Notes: generated from the sequence alone by a model not told the origin. Numbered from the stretch's first letter, positions 9,703 through 19,317 are shown. The stretch is DNA of 64,000 bases from Marinobacter persicus (GCF_002934325.1 NZ_PTIV01000011.1:30601-94600), one strand, 5' to 3'. Translations and numbers: made by a program.

Positions 9703-11922
9703 CTAGTCTTTGCGGTTATGGCGCAGGTTGTCGATGATGGACTCAAGCGCACGGTCAAAGATCAGCCCGTCATCGAGCATGGTAATAAGGCCGCTCTCCA
9801 GGGCTTCGGCAAGACCATCCCGATGATACTCCGCCACCTTCGCGCCGCTGCGATTCACGAAGATATACTTGCCAGTGGCACGAATAAACGCCGCCAGCTT
9901 GCAACGAACACGATGTTCCTCGCCCTGCATTTCCACCCAGGAACCAACCCGCAGTTGATCCGCCTTGGCCAGCCACTCCGTCGCAATGCCAGGAGTGGGC
10001 GCCGGCTCTGGCTCTGGCTCTGGCGTCACTACTTCAGTAGTTGCTTCCACCACTGGCGCAGCCGGTTGGTCTTCCATTGCAGAAGGCGCTGGTTCCGCCG
10101 GCGGCTGTGGAGCGGCTTTATTGACGGGTGCAGTGACCAGTTTCTGGAATACATCCACATGGGCCAGTTCCAGATCCCGGATAACCGTGTCGGTGGCAAA
10201 CGGATCCCAGGAGATTTCCTGCAAAGCCCTACGCACATCGTCCACCACCTGGGGAATCGCCCGCAGGAGCTCGGTACGGGTAGTATCAGTGACCGGTGCC
10301 GGGTCCACGCTCCAGACCAGCCGCGCGGTGACGTCGCAGGCCTGTTGCCACTGCTCACTGCCCTCACCCCGGCGCAGGATCACCCATTGCAGGTACCGCA
10401 TCCACGGCTCGTACAAGGCCTGCTCAACGGGCTCGGGGATATCACGGCCGGCCACCTGCGCCTGGATAGTCTCCGTGGCCAGTTGGCTGGCGCGCTCCTG
10501 CTTGGCCCGACCTTCCTCGGCATCCCTCAGACGCTGCTCCACCAGTTCACGGCGGCGACGGTCCAGGTCCATGAAATGGCCGAAATCCTCCAGCAGCTCC
10601 TCGAAGAGTTCTGTGCCGGAGGTATATTCATCCAGGATGCGGCCAACCACTTCCTCCATTTTTTCGCGCAGGGGATCACGCAGCCCCGGCCGCTTCTCGC
10701 TCCAGCCAATGGCGGCCAGCGCAAGTTCATTCAGCAGTTTGCGAACCGGATGGCCACCACGATTGAAAAAGTTGCGGTCATTGAGCGCCACTTTCAGAAC
10801 GGGAATCTGCAAGCGACTGATCAGGGCTTTCATAACCGGGTGCAACTGTCGATCTTCCAGGATGAAGTCAAACAGCATGGCCACCAGATTGATCACATCG
10901 CCATCGGCCTGGGCGACCGACGCGTTGGCACCTTCGGCCGCCTGCAGCAACGGCTGCAACTGCTCGCGTAGCGGTACAATTTCGTCATTGGCCGGGGTCC
11001 GGGCGGCAACCTGCAGCTTGTCCAACTGCCCCATCAACTGTTGCGTTTCCAGCACACGACCGGTCGGCTGCCCGGTAGGCACGGCAGAGGCACCCTGCCC
11101 CTGGTGCAGCAAGGCACTTAATTCGTGGAAGGTGGCCGAGCCGCGGGTACCGCCTGGTGCCGTGGGGACATTGTCGGCCGGCTGCTCGGGCGCGGAAGCA
11201 CTTTTCGGTGCCTTGACTGCTTCGCCTTCCACCGGTGGACGCTTCATGTCCGGCAACACGCCATCAGCGATGAGCACCCGATTGCAGTCCTGGTAGAACG
11301 CCTCGAGCTTATCGACCATTAACCGCTCGAACAGCTTCAGTACCACCAGCTTGGCGCGGATATCAATGTCCAGATCAGCACAGGCCTCGCCAATTGCCGC
11401 ACAGATAACTTCCGGACTGAGCGGCATTTGCTCATCGCTCAGTTTCAGCTCCGGGACCAGGTGACGAATCCGGGCAGCCAAGAGGCGCACCGGTTCCTGA
11501 TAACTGTTGCGCAGCCGAGTGGTGAGGTTATCGATGGCGACCTGCTGCTCCAGCTCGGCATGGTCCACCAGCCCGAGGGAGTCCTGGTCTATTTTTTCCA
11601 GCGAGGCTTGAGAACTTGCGGGCTTGAAACGCCCCAGATCGTTGAAGGCTTCACTGATGTACTGCAGCATGGACACGGTCATGGACTTGCGCCGCATCCG
11701 CAGCTCGCGCATGGCATCGAAATAAGCGGTCTGATCCTGATTGGAGCCAGCCCGGTCCGCCAACGCGAACAGGTGGTCGTCGGACTGTTCAAAAAAGCGC
11801 GCCAGTACCTGTTTGAGCGCCTGCCCGGATTTGTCCCGAAGCCGCACCAGCTCCGTCGGCATCGAAAACCGGTCCATCGGGCTCTGGCCAGAAAAACGGA
11901 CGACGTTGCTATCGTGTGCCAT
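9703..11922 (-). CDS. DUF1631 domain-containing protein
   Basis: Large soluble protein (739 residues) of the DUF1631 family, function unknown. It is mostly predicted helix, with a Pro/Ala/Glu-rich low-complexity linker at about residues 600-650 and a C-terminal module of about 90 residues that starts near WLAKADQLRVGSWVEM and contains FVNRSGAKVAEY. No signal peptide or membrane segment is visible. The gene lies between ampD and the divergent nadC, an arrangement also seen in Pseudomonas. I recognise the family but cannot assign a reaction. Confidence 0.85.
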   Translation of the reverse strand: MAHDSNVVRFSGQSPMDRFSMPTELVRLRDKSGQALKQVLARFFEQSDDHLFALADRAGSNQDQTAYFDAMRELRMRRKSMTVSMLQYISEAFNDLGRFKPASSQASLEKIDQDSLGLVDHAELEQQVAIDNLTTRLRNSYQEPVRLLAARIRHLVPELKLSDEQMPLSPEVICAAIGEACADLDIDIRAKLVVLKLFERLMVDKLEAFYQDCNRVLIADGVLPDMKRPPVEGEAVKAPKSASAPEQPADNVPTAPGGTRGSATFHELSALLHQGQGASAVPTGQPTGRVLETQQLMGQLDKLQVAARTPANDEIVPLREQLQPLLQAAEGANASVAQADGDVINLVAMLFDFILEDRQLHPVMKALISRLQIPVLKVALNDRNFFNRGGHPVRKLLNELALAAIGWSEKRPGLRDPLREKMEEVVGRILDEYTSGTELFEELLEDFGHFMDLDRRRRELVEQRLRDAEEGRAKQERASQLATETIQAQVAGRDIPEPVEQALYEPWMRYLQWVILRRGEGSEQWQQACDVTARLVWSVDPAPVTDTTRTELLRAIPQVVDDVRRALQEISWDPFATDTVIRDLELAHVDVFQKLVTAPVNKAAPQPPAEPAPSAMEDQPAAPVVEATTEVVTPEPEPEPAPTPGIATEWLAKADQLRVGSWVEMQGEEHRVRCKLAAFIRATGKYIFVNRSGAKVAEYHRDGLAEALESGLITMLDDGLIFDRALESIIDNLRHNRKD

Positions 11923-12056
11923 GATCCTGCTCCGAATTTGAGCAATTTATATATTGGCTATCTTATGACCTGGCCGCGTCATCTTGTGTCAGGTTTTGTC
12001 ACCATTTGTGTAAGAGAGACACTGTTCACAGTTTAGCAATGGCCGGGCATAGCGTT

Positions 12057-12084
12057 TTGCGAATTCACACACCGGCGGTAGAAT
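12057..12084 (+). promoter_or_regulatory. Probable sigma-70 promoter of nadC
   Basis: TTGCGA (12057-12062) and TAGAAT (12079-12084) are separated by 16 nt and lie about 50 nt before the nadC ATG. A short palindrome, ACTGT-TC-ACAGT (12021-12032), sits just upstream of the -35 and could be an operator, but no regulator is known. Confidence 0.5.
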
Positions 12085-12133
12085 TGCCAGCTTTGCTAAA
12101 CACGCCTATTTCTTCGATTTTTGGGAAACCACC

Positions 12134-12973
12134 ATGATCACCCCTGAACTGCTTCGCCAGGCCCGCATTGAAAACGTTGCCCAGAGTCTTCGCGAAGACA
12201 TTGGCGATGGCGACATCACTGCTTTGCTGATACCCGCCGACAAAATCGCCAAGGGACGCGTGATCACCCGGGACAACTCCCGCCTGGCCGGAAAAGCCTG
12301 GGCAGAGGAAGTGTTCCGCCAGGTGGACCCGAGCGTGCGGCTGGAATGGTTTTTTGAGGACGGTGATGAGATCACCAGGAATGACGTACTGTTCCGCATG
12401 GAAGGGCCGGCAAGGTCACTGCTGACCGCCGAGCGCGCTGCCCTGAACTGGCTGCAGACCCTCTCCGGTGTCGCCACCCGCTGTGCAGGCTATGCGGCAC
12501 GGGTAGCCCACACCAATGTACGCCTGCTGGATACCCGCAAGACCCTGCCGGGGCTACGTCTGGCGCAGAAGTACGCCGTTACTTGCGGCGGTTGTGACAA
12601 TCATCGCGTGGGGCTCTGGGATGCATTCCTGATCAAGGAGAACCACATTGCCGCCTGCGGTTCCATTACCAACGCCATTGCCGAAGCCCATCGGGTGGCG
12701 CCGGGAAAACCGGTGGAGGTGGAAACGGAAAACCTCGAGGAACTGGCAGAGGCCCTACAGGCGGGTGCCGACATCATCATGCTGGATGAGTTTTCACTGG
12801 AAGACATGAAGCAGGCGGTTGCCATGAACGCGGGCAAGGCAAAGCTGGAAGCGTCCGGGGGAATTAACGATCAGACCCTGGTGCCCATCGCTGAGACCGG
12901 CGTGGACTACATTTCCATCGGCAACCTGACCAAGAGCGTCAAGGCGGTGGATTTGTCGATGCGTTTGATCTAA
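12134..12973 (+). CDS. nadC: Nicotinate-nucleotide pyrophosphorylase (carboxylating)
   Basis: Quinolinate phosphoribosyltransferase: converts quinolinate and PRPP to nicotinate mononucleotide in de novo NAD synthesis. The 279-residue protein shows the family signature [10 protein letters not shown] (about 133-142), [23 protein letters not shown], and the phosphate-binding LEASGGI near 235. The gene is divergent from DUF1631 across a 211-bp gap. A cloverleaf repeat begins 15 nt after its stop. Confidence 0.97.
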   Translation: MITPELLRQARIENVAQSLREDIGDGDITALLIPADKIAKGRVITRDNSRLAGKAWAEEVFRQVDPSVRLEWFFEDGDEITRNDVLFRMEGPARSLLTAERAALNWLQTLSGVATRCAGYAARVAHTNVRLLDTRKTLPGLRLAQKYAVTCGGCDNHRVGLWDAFLIKENHIAACGSITNAIAEAHRVAPGKPVEVETENLEELAEALQAGADIIMLDEFSLEDMKQAVAMNAGKAKLEASGGINDQTLVPIAETGVDYISIGNLTKSVKAVDLSMRLI

Positions 12974-12987
12974 CGCCCTGGCCTGGA

Positions 12988-13096
12988 GCACCGGCGGGGA
13001 GGTCTTTCCAGAACCGTGCGGAGCCATGGATGGCGGAGCTCGAGCGGGACAGGGATGTCTTTACAGCGTGTTTTGGAAAGACCTCCCCGCCGGTGC
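12988..13096 (+). repeat. Cloverleaf repeat, copy 1
   Basis: A perfect 23-bp inverted repeat (12988-13010 with 13074-13096) encloses a 63-base core. The core has a small palindrome GCCATGGATGGC (13023-13034), ACAGGGATGT (13049-13058) and ACAGCGTG (13063-13070). The element fills the gap between the convergent nadC and yqcC-like genes, ending 2 nt before the yqcC stop. The same core recurs at 39.0 kb and, inverted, at 41.0 kb with different outer arms. It may also act as a bidirectional terminator. Confidence 0.8.
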
Positions 13097-13098
13097 GA

Positions 13099-13437
13099 CT
13101 ATGTGGCACCAGACAATAAACGATCCATTTCCTCAAGCGCCCGAATCAGCCTGTCACCGGATTCTTCCCTGGCACGAAAATGCTCTTCAGCCATGGGCGC
13201 AATACCGGATACGGCCGGCAGTGGCCGATCAGTCTCAACGAGCATTTTCATACGATCCAGGAACACAAACTGCAGCCACTGGGTAAACGCCATCGTGTCC
13301 AGGCAAAACGGCTGGGTGCTCTGAAACGCCTCGTCCGGCAGGGGCTCATGCTCCCAGAGATCCAGCTCGCGGAGTTCGATTTCAATTTGCAGGAGACCGT
13401 CGGTTACCCGGTCGAGATGGGGCTTTTGCTCAGACAT
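13099..13437 (-). CDS. YqcC family protein (DUF446)
   Basis: Small soluble protein of 112 residues resembling YqcC (DUF446). The family pattern is visible in L-QIEIELRELDLWE near the N-terminus and QPFCLDTMAFTQWLQFVFLDRM in the middle. I chose the ATG at 13437 (MSEQKPHLDRV); an upstream in-frame ATG at 13491 adds 18 residues unlike the family. In other bacteria yqcC often adjoins truC; here it follows hda. Its function is unknown. Confidence 0.8.
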   Translation of the reverse strand: MSEQKPHLDRVTDGLLQIEIELRELDLWEHEPLPDEAFQSTQPFCLDTMAFTQWLQFVFLDRMKMLVETDRPLPAVSGIAPMAEEHFRAREESGDRLIRALEEMDRLLSGAT

Positions 13438-13474
13438 ACCTAAACTCAAAAACAATGAACGTGAAGGCCGCGAC

Positions 13475-14173
13475 CTACCAGGCCATAACACTTTTTACGA
13501 AAGGAATGGTCAGGCGGCGCTGGGCCTGCAGCGAATTTTCATCCAAAGTGTTCAGCATCGCCAGCAGCTCGCCGAGACGGCGTGGTGCCCGGCGCATGAT
13601 GAAACCCGCGACATCATCGGACAGCACCATACCGCGCTGTTCTGCGCGCGCCACAAGAATGCGCATCCGGTCTTCGTCACGGTAAACCCGCAACTGCAAT
13701 AACAGGCCGTGGGCGAGCCGCGACCCCAGGTCCGCCAGCCCAAACGGGAAAGCGCCGGGGACATCGGCCATGGAAACCACCAGCAAGCCATTCCGGTCAA
13801 GGATGCGATTGTATAAGTGAAAAACCGCTTCTTCCCAGTCAGGATCTCCCGCTACCCGCTCAAGGTCGTCAAGACACACGACCTGGTGACTATCCAGACC
13901 AGCCAGGGCCTCGGGACCGAACGGCAGCAATTCCTCAATGCTGATACAGACAGCGGACTGACCAAGCTGATCCGCCCGGTGACACACGGCCTGCAGCAGA
14001 TGGCTCTTACCAGTGTCTGAATCGCCGCAGATCACGACCACGGGCAGACCACCGGGATTGGTCACCACCTGCTCCAGCCGGTGGGCCACTTCCTGGTTGC
14101 GGCTGCCGTGGAAATTGTCAAAACGGGCGTCGTCACGCAGCTTGACGCCCAGTGCCATCTGGGAGGCGTTCAT
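13475..14173 (-). CDS. hda: Hda, DnaA regulatory inactivator
   Basis: DnaA-related AAA+ protein that, with the DNA-loaded sliding clamp, stimulates ATP hydrolysis by DnaA and prevents re-initiation. From the ATG at 14173 the protein is 232 residues, the usual length. It begins with a clamp-binding motif QMALGV (5-10), followed by the Walker-A-like GDSDTGKS (50-57) and the Walker-B region VVCLDDLERV. The 14173 start has AGGGAG five bases upstream. Longer in-frame starts at 14206 and 14299 overlap the preceding gene and lack a good Shine-Dalgarno. Confidence 0.92.
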   Translation of the reverse strand: MNASQMALGVKLRDDARFDNFHGSRNQEVAHRLEQVVTNPGGLPVVVICGDSDTGKSHLLQAVCHRADQLGQSAVCISIEELLPFGPEALAGLDSHQVVCLDDLERVAGDPDWEEAVFHLYNRILDRNGLLVVSMADVPGAFPFGLADLGSRLAHGLLLQLRVYRDEDRMRILVARAEQRGMVLSDDVAGFIMRRAPRRLGELLAMLNTLDENSLQAQRRLTIPFVKSVMAW

Positions 14174-14198
14174 TGCTCCCTGAGGTTTGGACTTCCCC

Positions 14199-15458
14199 TC
14201 AGCCATCCGAATCACTACCCACAATGCTGGTTGGTTGCCAGCGATAATAGAGCACCTGATACAGAGACTCGAAAGCCTGTTCGGCGTCTTTCTCATCACC
14301 GGTATTCAACGGCTGGTAAGCAACAGAGTTTGGGGTCTCGTCACCAGACCCAGTCTGCTCTGGACCGCTGCTTTCCTGGCTGCCCTGCTCCACCGGTTTC
14401 TCCGGCTGGCTGGGTTGCTCCATGGCCACAAACCTTGGGTCCAGGGCCACATACTGCTTAAGCTGGTCCAGCTCACCGGAGAAAGCCACCTGCACCGTCA
14501 AGCGATCACCGCGCACCCGACCGGCTTCAACGGAGTGCACCGGCGTAAAGCCCTTCAGGGCCTTGGTTACACCGCCATAATCGGCCAGGTTCGAAACGCC
14601 TTCCAGCACGATATCCACCTTGGGGGATTCACCAACCTCGCTGGCCGCGACGGCGTAACGGCTGGCGAACCCTTCTGCCCACTGGTTAACCAGCGCTTCA
14701 GCCAGCGCCCATGGCGTGGCTGCGCTAACTGATTGGCTCTGGCTATCCATGGCGGTGCCCTCAAAGGTCCAGTCCGCGCGCCATTCACTGCCGGAGCGCC
14801 GAATACGTACCAATGCCAAGGCATCCCGGTTCTGTCCATCAGACGCTTCCACAATGCGCTCATCAAACTGACCCCAGAGATCTGAGAGGATACCCCGGTT
14901 ACCAGCAAACGAGCGCTCCGGGAAAGCGAGCGGCAGGCCCCGGTCGGCCGCAGCGGCAACCAGGTTACCCCGCCAGCCCGCTGCAACATCGGTTTGTGCC
15001 GGAGTGGTGATCAGGTACCGGCGACCACCATCCTGCACGGCAATCCACGCCAGGGTCAGCGGGCGGTTAGCCCCCCACACAGGGGCATCAATGGACGCCA
15101 GGGCCTTGTTCACCCCTACGGCACCGAACGTCATCTGCAGGCGATCCTGATCCTCGTCACGGGTCAGTTCGTAGGATTGCAGCAACGGCTCGGCGTTCTC
15201 GAGAACAGACTCCACGCCCTCAAGGTTCAATACCTCACGGCTGCCGGAAACCCGCACCATCACCTGACGCAGCCCTTGCCGGTAACCAGCCTGCAGAGCC
15301 TCTTCGCTGGAATTTTCCACGGCCACATCGGCGCTATATAGCCCCGAGACGGTGACCGCCTGGGCAGTTCCGGCCACCAGCAGACAGCTGGCCACAATGA
15401 CTGCACTCAGCGCCCGGCTGATCACACTGCCCATACCTTTTCGTCCTGATTCAGTCAT
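14199..15458 (-). CDS. DUF2066 domain-containing exported protein
   Basis: Probable periplasmic protein of about 419 residues from the ATG at 15458 (MTESGRKGM), or 411 from 15434. A signal peptide is clear (VIVASCLLVAGTAQA), followed by GLYSADVAVEN and VMVRVSGS, typical of DUF2066. The C-terminal part is Gln/Ser/Pro/Glu-rich. The reading frame is open far upstream, but that stretch lies over purM on the other strand and is not coding. It lies just upstream of hda on the same strand and is divergent from purM, as in Pseudomonas. Function unknown. Confidence 0.85.
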   Translation of the reverse strand: MTESGRKGMGSVISRALSAVIVASCLLVAGTAQAVTVSGLYSADVAVENSSEEALQAGYRQGLRQVMVRVSGSREVLNLEGVESVLENAEPLLQSYELTRDEDQDRLQMTFGAVGVNKALASIDAPVWGANRPLTLAWIAVQDGGRRYLITTPAQTDVAAGWRGNLVAAAADRGLPLAFPERSFAGNRGILSDLWGQFDERIVEASDGQNRDALALVRIRRSGSEWRADWTFEGTAMDSQSQSVSAATPWALAEALVNQWAEGFASRYAVAASEVGESPKVDIVLEGVSNLADYGGVTKALKGFTPVHSVEAGRVRGDRLTVQVAFSGELDQLKQYVALDPRFVAMEQPSQPEKPVEQGSQESSGPEQTGSGDETPNSVAYQPLNTGDEKDAEQAFESLYQVLYYRWQPTSIVGSDSDG

Positions 15459-15538
15459 GTAACACCCTGCCGTTGCGATGAATCGCGCACAGGATACACC
15501 ATCACCGAAGGCTAGAGTAGCAAGCGCCCGTGTCCACC

Positions 15539-15547
15539 TGCTAAAAT
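15539..15547 (+). promoter_or_regulatory. Extended -10 promoter of purMN
   Basis: TGCTAAAAT (15539-15547) is an extended -10 element (TGn plus TAAAAT) 37 nt upstream of the purM ATG. No clear -35 is seen, as is common with extended -10 promoters. I see no PUR-box-like palindrome. Confidence 0.5.
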
Positions 15548-15584
15548 CCGCGGCCTGAATCACAGGCCAACGGTTGAATCTTTC

Positions 15585-16649
15585 ATGAGCGAACAAAAGC
15601 CCTCCCTGACCTATCGCGATGCCGGCGTGGACATCGACGCCGGCAACGATCTGGTGGACCGCATCAAGAATACCGCAGCACGCACCCGCCGCCCGGAAGT
15701 GCTCGGCGGCCTTGGCGGTTTTGGTGCCATGGTCTCCATCCCCGCCGGCTACAAAGAGCCGGTCCTGGTTTCCGGCACCGACGGCGTGGGCACCAAGCTG
15801 CGCCTGGCCATGCAGCTGGACAAGCACGACAGCATTGGCATCGACCTGGTGGCCATGTGCGTGAATGACCTGGTGGTCGGTGGCGCCGAGCCTCTGTTCT
15901 TCCTGGACTACTACGCCACCGGCAAGCTCAACGTGGATGTCGCTGCCCAGGTGGTGGAAGGTATTGGTAAGGGCTGTGAGCTCTCGGGCTGTGCCCTGGT
16001 GGGTGGTGAGACCGCCGAAATGCCAGGCATGTACGAAGGCGACGACTATGATCTTGCCGGCTTTTGCGTGGGCGTGGCCGAACGCGAACAGATCATTGAC
16101 GGCAACCGCGCCCAGGCCGGTGACGTACTGCTGGCGCTGGGCTCTTCCGGCCCCCATTCCAACGGCTACTCACTGATCCGCAAGATCATCGAAGTGAGCA
16201 AGGCAGACCTTGGGCAGCCCATGGGTGATAAAACCCTGGCCGATGCCCTGATGGCCCCCACCCGCATTTACGTGAAAAACCTGCTTCAACTCATTCGCGA
16301 AGTGGACGTCCGGGCACTGTCCCACATCACCGGTGGTGGTCTGCCGGAAAACATTCCCCGGGTATTGCCGAATGGCGTGGTCGCCGCGATCGATACTGAA
16401 AGCTGGGAACTGCCTCCGGTGTTCCAGTGGCTGCAGGAAGCCGGTGGCGTGGCACGCGAGGAAATGTACCGCACCTTCAACTGCGGTATTGGCATGATCG
16501 TGTGCGTGCCGGCCGAGCAAAAGCAGCTGGCCATCGACACGCTCAACGCCCTGGGTGAAACCGTCTGGCAGGTGGGCGCACTGGAAGCCGCTGACAACGC
16601 CGACCAGGCCGCCGAAGTTCGCTATGCACCGGGGTTGTTGAAGGCATGA
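15585..16649 (+). CDS. purM: Phosphoribosylformylglycinamidine cyclo-ligase (AIR synthetase)
   Basis: ATP-dependent closure of the imidazole ring in de novo purine synthesis (FGAM to AIR). The 354-residue protein has the family sequence [17 protein letters not shown] at the N-terminus, [11 protein letters not shown] near 62-72, [11 protein letters not shown] near 140-150, and [13 protein letters not shown] near 246-258. It overlaps purN by 4 nt (ATGA), so the two are translationally coupled. Confidence 0.98.
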   Translation: MSEQKPSLTYRDAGVDIDAGNDLVDRIKNTAARTRRPEVLGGLGGFGAMVSIPAGYKEPVLVSGTDGVGTKLRLAMQLDKHDSIGIDLVAMCVNDLVVGGAEPLFFLDYYATGKLNVDVAAQVVEGIGKGCELSGCALVGGETAEMPGMYEGDDYDLAGFCVGVAEREQIIDGNRAQAGDVLLALGSSGPHSNGYSLIRKIIEVSKADLGQPMGDKTLADALMAPTRIYVKNLLQLIREVDVRALSHITGGGLPENIPRVLPNGVVAAIDTESWELPPVFQWLQEAGGVAREEMYRTFNCGIGMIVCVPAEQKQLAIDTLNALGETVWQVGALEAADNADQAAEVRYAPGLLKA

Positions 16650-17308
16650 AGGCAGATCCAGCTCCACGCCCATCCATCGTTGTTCTTGCCTCCGGCAGTG
16701 GCTCCAATCTTCAGGCGTTGATTGATGCCAGCCGCGAGCGGGATTACCCCGGTGAAATCATTGCCGTGGGCTGCAACAAACCCGGCGCCTTTGCGCTGGA
16801 GCGTGCCGCCCAGGCCAATATCCCGACGTTTGTGGTGAACCACAAGGACTATGGCTCCCGGGAGGAATTCGACGGCGCCCTGATGGCGGAACTGCGCCGC
16901 TATAACCCGGACCTGATTGTCCTGGCCGGGTTCATGCGCATCCTGACCGATGATTTCGTGCAGGCCTTCCGGGGCAAGATGCTGAACATCCACCCCTCCC
17001 TGCTGCCGGCCTACACCGGGCTGAACACGCACCAGCGGGTGCTGGAAGCCGGCGACAAACTGCACGGCGTGTCGGTGCACTTCGTGACCGAAGAACTGGA
17101 TGGCGGCCCGGTGATCGCCCAGGCGGATGTAAAAGTGAAACCGGACGACACCCCCGAAACCCTGGCCGAGCGGGTGCAAAAGAAGGAGCACCTGCTTTAC
17201 CCCATCGTTGTCAGCTGGTTCTGCGAAGGCCGTATCCAGTTGGGCGCACACTCGGTCCTGTTTGACGGCGAGCCTCTGTCCCAACCCATGAGACTCACCG
17301 ACGGCTGA
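16646..17308 (+). CDS. purN: Phosphoribosylglycinamide formyltransferase
   Basis: Transfers the formyl group of 10-formyl-tetrahydrofolate to GAR in purine synthesis. The N-terminal phosphate-binding loop [15 protein letters not shown] (about 11-25) is present, and the catalytic [16 protein letters not shown] lies at about 113-128 with Asn and His in place. The catalytic Asp is in [10 protein letters not shown] (about 149-158). Length is 220. It is coupled to purM by a 4-nt overlap. Confidence 0.97.
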   Translation: MKADPAPRPSIVVLASGSGSNLQALIDASRERDYPGEIIAVGCNKPGAFALERAAQANIPTFVVNHKDYGSREEFDGALMAELRRYNPDLIVLAGFMRILTDDFVQAFRGKMLNIHPSLLPAYTGLNTHQRVLEAGDKLHGVSVHFVTEELDGGPVIAQADVKVKPDDTPETLAERVQKKEHLLYPIVVSWFCEGRIQLGAHSVLFDGEPLSQPMRLTDG

Positions 17309-17386
17309 ACGGATTGTCATCCAGCCAAGGCTCTGGAGACGTTAGACTGTCGTCAGCTACCTATCGACAATCTACGAGGCTACTGG

Positions 17387-18163
17387 ATGACACACCGGAA
17401 TTTCGCTCCGCTACTTGCAACCCTTACGGCGGGCGCCCTCTTTAGCCTGGGCGCCACTGCCAACCCGGCCGAAGCAAGCTCTGGCGCCGAGCCCGAGGCC
17501 AAGGTTGAGACTCAGGCCGCTCCTGCCCTGACACCCTTTTCCGCCACTTATTCGGCCTCCATGTCCAAGGGCATCAAGCTCAATGGTGCCGGCAAGCGCG
17601 AACTGAGCCGCCAGGATAACGGCACATGGCTGTACCGCACCGAAGTGGACTCCTTCATCGCCGACATCAACGAATCGCTGGTTTTTCGCTGGAACGACGG
17701 TCAGGTGGTGCCCTTACGGTATCGGTATGAGCTATCCGGACTGATGATCTCGGACCGAAAGCAGGCCATCGACTTCGACTGGCAAGCTGGTCTGGCAACC
17801 GGCCACTACCGGGGCGAGCCGTTTGAACTGAAGCTGAAGAAAGGCGCCCTGGACCCGTTGGGCTACCAGATGCAGCTGCGTCAGGACATGAAGGCCGGCA
17901 AACGGGAGATGGCCTACCCGGTGATCGATAAAGGCGACTACGACGAAGAGCGCTTTGCCGTCCTTGAGAACGAGCAACTCCGGCTGAACGGGCACACCCT
18001 GGACACTCTCAAGGCCGAAAAAGTGCGGGACAGCGACTCCAAGCGTAAAACCCTGATGTGGTTCACCCCCTCTCAGGACTACCTGCTGGTTCGCCTTCGC
18101 CAGGTGGAACCGGACGGCAGCGAATACGAACTGCGGCTGAAAGACGCCGACCTGCGAAGCTGA
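17387..18163 (+). CDS. DUF3108 domain-containing exported protein
   Basis: Exported protein of 258 residues with a signal peptide (TLTAGALFSLGATANPAEA). A DUF3108 domain runs from about residue 50: FSATYSASMSKGIKLNG, then FRWNDGQVVPLRYRYELSG. The family is predicted to be a periplasmic beta-rich protein of unknown function, often encoded just after purN in Pseudomonas-like genomes. It lies 78 nt after purN and may be cotranscribed with it. Confidence 0.85.
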   Translation: MTHRNFAPLLATLTAGALFSLGATANPAEASSGAEPEAKVETQAAPALTPFSATYSASMSKGIKLNGAGKRELSRQDNGTWLYRTEVDSFIADINESLVFRWNDGQVVPLRYRYELSGLMISDRKQAIDFDWQAGLATGHYRGEPFELKLKKGALDPLGYQMQLRQDMKAGKREMAYPVIDKGDYDEERFAVLENEQLRLNGHTLDTLKAEKVRDSDSKRKTLMWFTPSQDYLLVRLRQVEPDGSEYELRLKDADLRS

Positions 18164-18170
18164 CTCCTTT

Positions 18171-18240
18171 AACCTGCTCACCCCGGCATCCCGTTACTCC
18201 CTTCAGATTACGGGCCGTTCAGAAGCCGGGGGTGCAGGTT
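18171..18240 (+). repeat. Large imperfect inverted repeat after the DUF3108 gene
   Basis: AACCTGCTCACCCCGGC (18171-18187) pairs imperfectly with GCCGGGGGTGCAGGTT (18225-18240). A possible inner stem, CCCGTTA with TACGGG, lies inside. It starts 8 nt after the DUF3108 stop and may terminate that transcript. It does not contain the CCATGGATGG core of the cloverleaf repeats. Confidence 0.4.
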
Positions 18241-18315
18241 TACGCTCTCCCAACCGCCTGCTACGTTATCAAGCTAAGGATTTCGCAATAATACATCCAA
18301 CGTTCAGGAGGTATT

Positions 18316-19317
18316 GTGAAGACGCATACGTTTGGCAATACAGATATTCAGGTCACCCCCGTGGGCCTTGGCACCTGGGCCATTGGCGGCTGGATGTGGG
18401 GCGGTACCGATGAAGCCCAATCCATCGATACCATCCACGCAGCCATCGACAAGGGCATTGGCCTGGTGGATACCGCCCCGGTCTATGGTTTCGGGCGCTC
18501 CGAGGAAATCGTGGGCAAAGCACTCGCTGGCGGCCGCCGGGACAAGGTAGCCCTGGCCACCAAGGTCGCCCTGAACTGGAACGACGACCAGACCAAGGTC
18601 TGGCGGGACGCGACAGCTGCCCGCATTGAACGGGAAGTGGAAGATTCCCTGCGGCGCCTGCAGACCGATCACATCGACATCTACCAGATTCACTGGCCCG
18701 ACCCACAGACACCCATGGAAGAAACCGCCCGGGCGATGGAAAACCTGCTGAAGGACGGCAAGATTCGCGCGGTCGGTGTTAGCAACTTCACCCCCGAGCA
18801 GATGGAGGAATTCCTCAAAATCGTGCCGCTGCACAGCCTGCAGCCACCCTACAACCTGTTCGAACGCGGGATCGAAAAAAACATCCTGCCCTACTGCCGT
18901 GAACACGGGCTGGCTACCATTACCTATGGCGGGCTTTGCCGAGGCATGTTGACCGGGAAAATGCGGGAAGACACTGAGTTTACCGGGGATGACCTGCGCA
19001 AGAACGACCCCAAGTTCCAGGGCGATCGATACCGCCAATACCTCAAAGCAGTTTCAGAGCTGGACCAGTTTGCGCGAGAGCGCTACCAGAAAAACGTGCT
19101 GGCACTGGCCCTGCGCTGGCTGATTGATCAGGAAGGCGTGACCACCGCGCTCTGGGGTGCGCGGCGCCCGGATCAGCTCGACCCGGTCAGTGAAATTGAA
19201 GGCTGGTCACTGGATGCTGAAGCGAAACAGACGATTGACGAGATCCTGGAGCGCTGCATTCAGGATCCGGTGGGGCCGGAGTTCATGGCACCGCCTAGCC
19301 GGGACGAAACCGGCTGA
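18316..19317 (+). CDS. Aldo/keto reductase
   Basis: NADPH-dependent oxidoreductase of the aldo/keto reductase superfamily, 333 residues. The catalytic tetrad is visible: Asp52 and Tyr57 in VDTAPVYG, Lys83 in LATK, and a His in YQIHWPDPQ. The nucleotide-binding end is AVGVSNF and later LRWLIDQEGVT-ALWGAR. It starts at GTG (18316), with CAGGAGG ideally placed 5-6 nt before it. The substrate is unknown. It is transcribed alone, towards avtA. Confidence 0.92.
   Translation: MKTHTFGNTDIQVTPVGLGTWAIGGWMWGGTDEAQSIDTIHAAIDKGIGLVDTAPVYGFGRSEEIVGKALAGGRRDKVALATKVALNWNDDQTKVWRDATAARIEREVEDSLRRLQTDHIDIYQIHWPDPQTPMEETARAMENLLKDGKIRAVGVSNFTPEQMEEFLKIVPLHSLQPPYNLFERGIEKNILPYCREHGLATITYGGLCRGMLTGKMREDTEFTGDDLRKNDPKFQGDRYRQYLKAVSELDQFARERYQKNVLALALRWLIDQEGVTTALWGARRPDQLDPVSEIEGWSLDAEAKQTIDEILERCIQDPVGPEFMAPPSRDETG

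Noticed and set aside
12021..12032. ACTGT-TC-ACAGT as a LexA box upstream of nadC
   Set aside because: LexA sites need eight bases between CTGT and ACAG; here there are two.
13026..13286. Short frames running through the cloverleaf repeat at 13.0 kb
   Set aside because: They arise from the repeat and from yqcC antisense; no ribosome site or homology.
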